NCBI GenBank assembly: GCA_958418815.1
Contig: CATZGB010000059.1
Coordinates: 1-11,797, forward strand
Length of the DNA: 11,797 nucleotides
Reading direction: 5' to 3'
Source of the DNA: an uncultured Bacteroidales bacterium
Lineage (GTDB): Bacteria; Bacteroidota; Bacteroidia; Bacteroidales; Muribaculaceae
The translations under genes were made by a program, and so were the position numbers. The number at the start of each line of letters is the position of its first letter. Position 1 is the stretch's first letter. Under the pieces are notes generated by a model. The model had not been told where the DNA came from. It did no database searches and saw only the letters and a program-made list of their open reading frames with translations. Below, piece after piece: positions 6,808-11,797 of the stretch.

Positions 6808-7962
6808 ATGATAATGAAAGAATATCTCCGGATAGAGAATTTTGGCCCGATTGTCGACATTGAGATAAATGACATCCGGCCATTGACCGTGTTCATCGGA
6901 GAATCCGGAAGCGGGAAAAGTACGATAATGAAGGTGCTTTCCCTGTTCCGATGGATGTTCAAGCGGGTAAACCTCCGGTCTTTCATCAAACTTTCGGGCA
7001 TAAAGAACACCAAACTCGGGTTCAAGACTATGCCGCTTCTCAGGAATTCCGGCCTGCTTGAATACCTGAGGGAGGACTCCCGCATAACATACCGAAACGG
7101 GCGATATGAGATAAGGATGGAACGCAAATCCACAAGCGTCAATGTCCGAGCCATGGACGCGGCCGACCTCAGCCTTGAGAAGATATGCTTCATAAGCGAC
7201 AAGCGTTCCATCATTCCGGATATCCTGTCAAGCACCGTCGACCGACATAAGGACAATTTTTACCTCCAGGACACGCTTGAAAACTTCCGCACCGCCCTCA
7301 AATATGTGCCACACCTCAAGATGGATTTCCTTGGAGTGGAGTTCAGTGTGGAGAAGACAAAAAACGCCGGACTTCAATACAAGATTTCCGGGACAAGCGA
7401 TGAAGGGGAATACACGATACACCTGCGCAATGCCTCATCCGGCATGCAGACGGCAACCCCATTGGGGGTGATCGTACAATATTTCACCGAAAAATACAAC
7501 CTGGAAGACTCTCTCAACAGCGCGCTTTTCAGATACTTCACCGACAATGACAACCTCAAGGAGTTCCGCGCGGGGATGAATGTAGGGGAATTCCCCCACC
7601 GGCGCGTGCATCTTTTCATCGAGGAACCTGAACTGAGCCTGTATCCTGACAACCAGACGGCATTGATTGACTTTCTTGTGGAGAGATGTTTCCATCACGG
7701 GCTTGACTACCAGGTGACACTGATGATGGCCACCCACAGCCCCTACATTGTCAACTACCTCAACCTGCTCACCGCACGCCACCGTCACGCGTCACAGGGG
7801 GTCGCCAGCCTCTCTGCCAATGATGTCGATGTCTACCTCGTAGCCGGAGGGACACTGACCCGCATGAACATCGAAGACAACGGAACGGACATCATCGACG
7901 CCAGTGTTCTCTCTGACCCCATCGCAGAGATATACAACGAATACAACTCATTGGTGAAATGA
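6808..7962 (+). CDS. ABC/AAA-type ATPase, probable defence-system ATPase
   Basis: A soluble ATPase of 384 residues with the RecF/SMC-like head fold used by AAA_15/AAA_21-type proteins. It opens with YLRIENFGPI, a typical first strand. Walker A is GESGSGKST (residues 31-39). The ABC signature is the divergent form ASSGMQ (Ser210-Ser211-Gly212), followed by Walker B and catalytic glutamate in HLFIEEPELSLYP (Glu272, Glu273) and the switch histidine His310 in MMATHSPYIVN. All ATP-binding and hydrolysis residues are present. Only about 170 residues separate Walker A and the signature, too short for long coiled-coil arms. There is no TOPRIM or other nuclease domain after the ATPase, so it is not a full OLD protein. 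The stop overlaps the next start by four bases (ATGA), showing translational coupling to an effector-like partner. ATPases of this type drive several antiphage systems; that role is inferred here. ATG 6814 is an alternative start. Confidence 0.85.
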   Translation: MIMKEYLRIENFGPIVDIEINDIRPLTVFIGESGSGKSTIMKVLSLFRWMFKRVNLRSFIKLSGIKNTKLGFKTMPLLRNSGLLEYLREDSRITYRNGRYEIRMERKSTSVNVRAMDAADLSLEKICFISDKRSIIPDILSSTVDRHKDNFYLQDTLENFRTALKYVPHLKMDFLGVEFSVEKTKNAGLQYKISGTSDEGEYTIHLRNASSGMQTATPLGVIVQYFTEKYNLEDSLNSALFRYFTDNDNLKEFRAGMNVGEFPHRRVHLFIEEPELSLYPDNQTALIDFLVERCFHHGLDYQVTLMMATHSPYIVNYLNLLTARHRHASQGVASLSANDVDVYLVAGGTLTRMNIEDNGTDIIDASVLSDPIAEIYNEYNSLVK

Positions 7963-8606
7963 TTGTCTCACTGCTCCAATCAACAATCCTCGCGGCCATA
8001 AACGACCGGCGTTCGGGAGCGTTGAAGACACCTTATCCGGCCCCGGCAACAGTCTTGTACGAAGACATTTCCGACAATGTCTTTGACATCGTGGATGTGA
8101 AAGGGATCGGCGGCTCGATAAAACGCGCCGCTGCCACCGGGACTGCGACATACTTCAACGGAAACGGCCCCCGCAGGCATGAACTGCGCTTCATAAGATA
8201 TGAGGAATACCTCAACCAGTTCAACACCCCGCAGGGTGACTGGGCGAAAGGCATGAGCCGTCCCGACTTCATAGTCCACACCCTGGATTCCCAAGATTAC
8301 TTCATAATCCACGAATTATCCGAGGGGGCGATTGGCAGCAAGAAACATAAGGCGGTCATTCAGATTCTGAATACCGTCAGGTTCCTGTCAAAGATTCCCG
8401 ATGCCAAAGATTATCTTGACTCGTTCAGGGAAAGACTGTGTTATGTCTCCGCAAAGGGATGCGTCGGTATTGAGTCTCCCCAAGGGATGGCCGACGGCTT
8501 CATGGCCATTTACGACAAGTTGCCCGACCCGCTCCCGATAAACAACCAGTCGTTGGAGCGGATGCGATTCTCGGCTTATGCATCCAACGTGGTGAAACTC
8601 TCCTGA
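7959..8606 (+). CDS. Uncharacterised partner of the ATPase, possible nuclease-like protein
   Basis: A 215-residue soluble protein that I do not recognise as a named family. No signal peptide or membrane segment is visible. The clearest conserved-looking block is residues ~101-137: RPDFIV, then a predicted strand YFIIHELSEG and a helix with KKHKA and QIL. Pro102-Asp103, Glu119-x-Ser121 and Gln135 are arranged like the PD-(D/E)XK nuclease core, but the usual lysine is replaced by Ser121; Lys128, Lys129 or Lys131 could supply it. This resemblance is weak. The N-terminal half contains a glycine-rich turn (VKGIGGSIKRAAATGT). The start ATG overlaps the ATPase stop by four bases, so the two are made together and probably form a complex. 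It is followed by a 171-base gap holding the glycyl-tRNA synthetase promoter. It lacks HNH or TOPRIM motifs, which argues against PtuB-, RloB- or OLD-type partners. Confidence 0.75.
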   Translation: MIVSLLQSTILAAINDRRSGALKTPYPAPATVLYEDISDNVFDIVDVKGIGGSIKRAAATGTATYFNGNGPRRHELRFIRYEEYLNQFNTPQGDWAKGMSRPDFIVHTLDSQDYFIIHELSEGAIGSKKHKAVIQILNTVRFLSKIPDAKDYLDSFRERLCYVSAKGCVGIESPQGMADGFMAIYDKLPDPLPINNQSLERMRFSAYASNVVKLS

Positions 8607-8648
8607 CACACCTGACACTCCAGTCAATGTAGCGGGGCGCAGGGCGGA

Positions 8649-8680
8649 TTTGGGGGATTCGGGAAAAATTCGTAAATTTG
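8649..8680 (+). promoter_or_regulatory. Bacteroidetes-type promoter of glycyl-tRNA synthetase
   Basis: TTTG at 8649-8652 and TAAATTTG at 8673-8680 are separated by exactly 20 bases, matching the TTTG / TAnnTTTG consensus. Transcription should begin around 8686, giving a leader of about 90 bases before ATG 8778. Confidence 0.78.
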
Positions 8681-8693
8681 TGGCTTAAATCCG

Positions 8694-8734
8694 GGAGCCG
8701 GGCCGATGGCGGCATATCGCCGCACGGCCGCTCC
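8694..8734 (+). other. Long GC-rich hairpin in the glyS 5' leader
   Basis: Three consecutive perfect 5-base stems stack: GGAGC (8694-8698) with GCTCC (8730-8734), GGCCG (8701-8705) with CGGCC (8725-8729), and GCGGC (8709-8713) with GCCGC (8719-8723), with a 5-base loop ATATC and small bulges between. It lies in the transcribed leader, between the promoter and an A/C-rich unstructured tract that precedes ATG 8778. It could stabilise the mRNA or regulate the synthetase. No T-box specifier features or following T-run are seen. Confidence 0.6.
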
Positions 8735-8777
8735 GCGTCAAAACAGAAAACAAAACAAACAACCCGCATAACTGACA

Positions 8778-10322
8778 ATGGCACAGCAAGAAGACGTGTT
8801 CAAGAAAATCGTTTCCCACGCCAAGGAATACGGTTTTGTCTTTCAGTCAAGTGAAATCTACGACGGCCTTTCAGCCGTTTACGACTACGGCCAGAACGGC
8901 GTAGAGCTCAAAAACAACATCAAACGCTACTGGTGGGAGGCCATGACCCTCCTCCACGAGAATATCGTCGGCATCGACTCGGCGATTTTCATGCACCCGA
9001 CAATCTGGAAGGCTTCGGGCCACGTCGACGCTTTCAACGACCCCCTGATTGACAACCGCGACTCAAAGAAGCGTTACCGCGCCGATGTCCTCATCGAGGA
9101 CCAGCTCGCCAAGTATGACGAGAAAATCGACAAGGAGGTAAAGAAAGCCGCCAAGCGTTTCGGCGAGTCGTTTGACGAGGCGATGTTCCGCCAGACCAAC
9201 CCCCGTGTGGCCGAGACCGTGGCCAAGCGCGACGCCCTCCATGAGCGTTTCGCCCAGGCCATGAACGACAACAACCTCGAGGAACTGCGCCAGATCATCC
9301 TCGACGAGGAAATCGTCGACCCCGTCAGCGGCACCCGCAACTGGACCGAGGTGCGCCAGTTCAACCTCATGTTCAAGACCGAGATGGGTTCCACCGCCGA
9401 CGGCGCCATGTCAGTCTACCTCCGCCCCGAGACCGCCCAGGGAATCTTCGTCAACTACCTCAACGTGCAGAAGACCGGTCGCATGCGCATCCCCTTCGGC
9501 ATCGCCCAGATCGGAAAGGCGTTCCGCAACGAAATCGTCGCCCGCCAGTTCATCTTCCGCATGCGCGAGTTCGAGCAGATGGAGATGCAGTTCTTCGTGC
9601 GCCCCGGCTCCGAGCTCGAATGGTTCGGCAAGTGGAAAGAGACCCGCCTGAAATGGCACAAGGCCCTCGGCCTTGGCGACGAGAAATACCGCTACCACGA
9701 CCACGACAAGCTGGCCCATTACGCCAACGCCGCCACCGACATCGAGTTCCAGATGCCTTTCGGCTTCAAGGAGGTGGAGGGAATCCATTCCCGCACCGAC
9801 TTCGACCTCTCGCAGCATGAGAAGTTCTCCGGCAAGAAAATACAATATTTCGACCCCGAACTCAACGAGAGCTACACCCCCTACGTCATCGAGACATCAA
9901 TCGGCGTTGACCGCATGTTCCTCAGCGTGATGTGTTCGAGCTACGAGGAGCAGCAGCTCGAGGGTGGCGACTCACGCGTGGTGCTCCACCTCCCCGAGGC
10001 CCTCGCCCCCGTGAAATGCGCCGTCATGCCCCTTGTCCGCAAGGACGGACTGCCCGAAAAGGCCCGCGAGATTGTCAACGACCTCAAGTTTGACTTCAAC
10101 ACCCATTACGAGGAGAAGGACTCCATCGGCAAACGTTACCGCCGCCAGGACGCCATCGGCACACCCTTCTGCATCACCGTCGACCACCAGACCCTGGAGG
10201 ACAACACCGTCACCCTGCGCGAGCGCGACTCCATGGCCCAGACCCGCGTGAAGGTCGAAGACCTCCACAGCCTCATCCACGACCGCGTGTCGCTCAACTC
10301 GCTGCTGCGCAAGCTCGGCTGA
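8778..10322 (+). CDS. glyS: Glycine--tRNA ligase (dimeric, class II)
   Basis: Charges tRNA-Gly with glycine in the cytosol. At 514 residues it is the single-chain, eukaryote-like homodimeric type (called glyS or glyQS), not the separate alpha and beta chains of Escherichia coli. Class II motif 1 lies near residues 28-53 (IYDGLSAVYDYG), motif 2 starts at Phe249-Arg250-Asn251-Glu252 (FRNEIVARQFIFRMREFEQME), and motif 3 is GVDRMFLSVM with Gly376 and Arg379. RPETAQGIFVNY, typical of this family, precedes motif 2. The last ~120 residues (from LAPVKCAVMPL) are the anticodon-binding domain, ending in VSLNSLLRKLG. The sequence appears intact. It has its own promoter and structured leader and is followed by a 108-base gap with a hairpin, so it may be transcribed alone. 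Composition is GC-rich with ordinary housekeeping codon use. Confidence 0.97.
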   Translation: MAQQEDVFKKIVSHAKEYGFVFQSSEIYDGLSAVYDYGQNGVELKNNIKRYWWEAMTLLHENIVGIDSAIFMHPTIWKASGHVDAFNDPLIDNRDSKKRYRADVLIEDQLAKYDEKIDKEVKKAAKRFGESFDEAMFRQTNPRVAETVAKRDALHERFAQAMNDNNLEELRQIILDEEIVDPVSGTRNWTEVRQFNLMFKTEMGSTADGAMSVYLRPETAQGIFVNYLNVQKTGRMRIPFGIAQIGKAFRNEIVARQFIFRMREFEQMEMQFFVRPGSELEWFGKWKETRLKWHKALGLGDEKYRYHDHDKLAHYANAATDIEFQMPFGFKEVEGIHSRTDFDLSQHEKFSGKKIQYFDPELNESYTPYVIETSIGVDRMFLSVMCSSYEEQQLEGGDSRVVLHLPEALAPVKCAVMPLVRKDGLPEKAREIVNDLKFDFNTHYEEKDSIGKRYRRQDAIGTPFCITVDHQTLEDNTVTLRERDSMAQTRVKVEDLHSLIHDRVSLNSLLRKLG

Positions 10323-10345
10323 TTTCCAACGACCCATCTCTTCCA

Positions 10346-10375
10346 GGACGCGTGTCGGCAACATAACACGCGTCC
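10346..10375 (+). terminator. Hairpin after glyS, terminator-like without T-run
   Basis: GGACGCGTGT (10346-10355) pairs perfectly with ACACGCGTCC (10366-10375) around a 10-base loop, 24 bases after the glyS stop. A T-run is missing on both strands, so it may instead protect the 3' end of the message or act in a Rho-dependent site. Confidence 0.45.
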
Positions 10376-10414
10376 CGGATGTTGATATCAAAGACACCCC
10401 CGGATATTGACATC
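10374..10414 (+). repeat. Imperfect direct repeat upstream of lemA
   Basis: CCCGGATGTTGATATC (10374-10389) recurs as CCCGGATATTGACATC (10399-10414), 14 of 16 identical, 25 bases apart, just before the LemA-family gene. The similarity continues for a few bases (CAAA versus TCAAA). A tandem binding site or a small local duplication are both possible. Confidence 0.5.
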
Positions 10415-10430
10415 TCAAAACCATAAGACA

Positions 10431-11036
10431 ATGAAAAAAAGCTATATCGCAGGCATCGTCATCGCCCTCCTGCTGGTGTTCCTCTTCTTCGGAGGCTGCT
10501 CGAGCTACAACGGAATGGTCGACGCAGACCAGGCCGTCAAGAAACAGTGGGGCCAGGTGGAGAACCAGTACCAGCGTCGCGCCGACCTGATTCCCAACCT
10601 CGTCAACACCGTCAAGGGATACGCCGCCCACGAGTCGACCACCCTGCAGAATGTGACCGACGCGCGCGCCGGACTGACCAAGGCATACAACGACGCCAAC
10701 GCCATCTCGGGCGACTCCGCCCAGGCCAACATCGCCGCCTACCAGCAGGCACAGAGCAACCTGCGCGGCGCCCTCGACATCTATGTCAACGCCGTCCGCG
10801 AGGCATACCCCGACCTCAAGGCCAACACCAACTTCATGAACCTCCAGGAACAGCTCGAATCGACCGAGAACCGCATCGCCACAGAGCGCCGCCGCTACAA
10901 CGAGGAGGTGGAGACCTACAACAAGAAGGTGCTGCGCTTCCCCGGAAGCATCTGGGCGTCGATGTTCAACTTCGGGCCAAAAGACATGTTCCAGGCCGAA
11001 GAGGGGGCCAACAAAGCTCCCAAAGTGGAATTCTGA
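10431..11036 (+). CDS. lemA: LemA family membrane-anchored protein
   Basis: A 201-residue LemA-family protein. Residues 5-22 form one hydrophobic anchor, followed by GGCSSYNGMV, so the helical domain faces the periplasm. The family hallmarks are present: the YN pair after the anchor, WGQVENQYQRRADLIPNLV and VKGYAAHE in the first helices, and LQEQLESTENRIATERRRYN plus VETYNKKV near the end. Length is typical. The molecular function of the family is not firmly established. LemA genes often sit beside a TPM-domain (YgcG-like) gene; here the next gene is an FKBP isomerase instead. Cys23 directly after the hydrophobic stretch could be lipidated, although FFGGC is a poor lipobox. ATG 10431 is preferred over an in-frame TTG at 10407 because the signal anchor begins there (MKKSYIAG). 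Confidence 0.92.
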   Translation: MKKSYIAGIVIALLLVFLFFGGCSSYNGMVDADQAVKKQWGQVENQYQRRADLIPNLVNTVKGYAAHESTTLQNVTDARAGLTKAYNDANAISGDSAQANIAAYQQAQSNLRGALDIYVNAVREAYPDLKANTNFMNLQEQLESTENRIATERRRYNEEVETYNKKVLRFPGSIWASMFNFGPKDMFQAEEGANKAPKVEF

Positions 11037-11090
11037 GCCTCCTGAACGCCAGGCCTACAGACATCTCTCTTTTCTTATCAAAGACTTGCA

Positions 11091-11660
11091 ATGAAGAAAT
11101 CACTGACATATCTCGCCGGAGCGATGCTGCTCATTCCCGCCCTCTGCAGTTGCAGCGACAGCGATGATGAGGACACCGACATCGGCACCATCTGGGACCG
11201 CTACGAAGAATACCGCGAAGCCAACCTCACCTGGATCGCCCAGCAGGAGACACGCCTCAACCCCGACGGCACGAAGTATTACGAACGTCTCCAGCCCCAA
11301 TGGAACGCCAACAGCTACATCCTCATCCACTGGTTCAACGACCGCTCGGAGACCGCCGGAAACCTGGTGCCGCTGCTGACATCATCCGTGCGCGCCCGCT
11401 ACATCGGACGCAACTACCTCGGGCAGGTGTTCGACGCCGACTCCACAAGCGAGAACGGCACATACTTCCTTGTCAACCAGGTGGTGGCCGGATGGCAGCT
11501 CGCCCTCCAGAACATGCATGTGGGCGACTCCGTGGAAATCATCCTCCCCTACAACCAGGCCTACGGATCATCCACCCCCAACGACCTGATACCTCCCTAC
11601 TCCACCCTCCAGTTCACGATGCGTCTCCACGACATCCCCACACTGGAAGTACGCCCCTGA
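11091..11660 (+). CDS. FKBP-type peptidyl-prolyl isomerase lipoprotein
   Basis: A 189-residue lipoprotein that speeds cis-trans isomerisation of proline peptide bonds during protein folding. Residues 1-20 are a lipoprotein signal peptide ending in PALCS with Cys21 as the likely lipidated residue. It is followed by SDSDDEDTD, an acidic patch like the export signal reported to send Bacteroidota lipoproteins to the outer surface. The FKBP domain covers about residues 85-185: VRARYIGRNYLGQVFDADS, then VVAGWQLALQNMHVGDSVEIILP, the AYGSS segment and IPPYSTLQFTMRLHDI. Most active-site-type residues of FKBP (Tyr, Phe-Asp, Val-x-x-Trp, Tyr) are recognisable. The region between anchor and domain (about 30-80) is not FKBP-like and may be a dimerisation or linker segment. 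It is 54 bases after lemA in the same direction, so co-transcription is possible. Confidence 0.9.
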   Translation: MKKSLTYLAGAMLLIPALCSCSDSDDEDTDIGTIWDRYEEYREANLTWIAQQETRLNPDGTKYYERLQPQWNANSYILIHWFNDRSETAGNLVPLLTSSVRARYIGRNYLGQVFDADSTSENGTYFLVNQVVAGWQLALQNMHVGDSVEIILPYNQAYGSSTPNDLIPPYSTLQFTMRLHDIPTLEVRP

Positions 11661-11703
11661 CACGACCTGCGGGCAGAAGCCCCAACCGTCATACACGCAA
11701 CAA

Positions 11704-11743
11704 CCGAAGCCGTCGCCGGGAAAATCCCCGACGACGGCTTCGG
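11704..11743 (+). terminator. Perfect 12-bp hairpin downstream of the FKBP gene
   Basis: CCGAAGCCGTCG (11704-11715) pairs with CGACGGCTTCGG (11732-11743); a few further C-G pairs narrow the loop. It starts 43 bases after the FKBP stop. No T-run follows on the + strand, so it is a plausible but non-canonical end of the lemA-FKBP transcript. Confidence 0.5.
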
Positions 11744-11755
11744 TGTATCCGTCCG

Positions 11756-11791
11756 AAAAAAGCCGACTTGATTATAGATTTTCAAGTCGGC
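11756..11791 (-). terminator. Intrinsic terminator for a convergent minus-strand gene
   Basis: GCCGACTTGA (11762-11771) pairs perfectly with TCAAGTCGGC (11782-11791) around a 10-base loop. The six A at 11756-11761 become six T directly after the hairpin when read on the minus strand, the classical intrinsic terminator layout. It implies a minus-strand gene entering from the right edge. Confidence 0.7.
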
Positions 11792-11797
11792 ATTAGC

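Noticed and set aside
7959..8606. Identification of the ATPase partner as PtuB (HNH), RloB or an OLD TOPRIM nuclease.
   Set aside because: No HNH histidine-asparagine pattern and no TOPRIM acidic motif are visible in the 215 residues, so naming one of these systems is not supported.
8686..8777. T-box riboswitch in the glyS leader.
   Set aside because: The leader is only about 90 bases, and I see neither a specifier loop, a T-box-like conserved segment, nor a terminator with a T-run.
10407..10430. TTG start extending LemA by eight residues.
   Set aside because: The membrane anchor with its basic start (MKKSYIAG) begins at ATG 10431, the normal layout for LemA proteins.

Overview
The window looks like a chromosomal segment of a Bacteroidota, most likely a Bacteroidales gut commensal (Muribaculaceae-like would fit, but this is inference). 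The reasons are promoters of the TTTG-N20-TAnnTTTG type, absence of strong Shine-Dalgarno sites, a family-3 outer-membrane beta-barrel protein with a carboxypeptidase-regulatory-like N-terminal domain, and a lipoprotein with an acidic patch behind its lipid-anchor cysteine. All recognisable genes are on the + strand.

Region 1 (1-6700) is a peptide natural-product (RiPP) locus. It opens with the last 18 codons of an ABC transporter gene that is identical over 55 bases to the end of the transporter gene at 4532-6700, so a second, nearly identical transporter copy almost certainly lies just outside the left edge. After a consensus promoter (241-272) come a 98-residue cysteine-rich precursor with a Gly-Gly site (359-655), two RNA-hairpin regions, a radical SAM/SPASM peptide maturase (824-2128), an outer-membrane beta-barrel protein (2176-4524) and a C39-peptidase ABC exporter (4532-6700). 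The proposed flow is: the maturase cross-links cysteines of the core peptide, the exporter cuts after Gly-Gly and moves the core across the inner membrane, and the beta-barrel handles it at the outer membrane (export, uptake or self-protection; not decided by sequence). The precursor and maturase are AT-rich, while the exporter is GC-rich like the housekeeping genes, so the locus is compositionally mosaic.

Region 2 (6808-8606) is a translationally coupled two-gene unit: a compact ABC/AAA-type ATPase of the kind found in many phage-defence systems, and a 215-residue partner I do not recognise, with a weak resemblance to PD-(D/E)XK nucleases. It is a candidate for an undescribed defence module.

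Region 3 (8607-11797) is housekeeping or envelope-related: glycyl-tRNA synthetase with a promoter and a structured 5' leader, a LemA-family membrane protein, and an FKBP-type prolyl isomerase lipoprotein predicted to reach the cell surface. The right end has a hairpin plus a minus-strand intrinsic terminator, implying a convergent gene beyond the window. I saw no tRNA, rRNA, CRISPR array, transposase or integrase.
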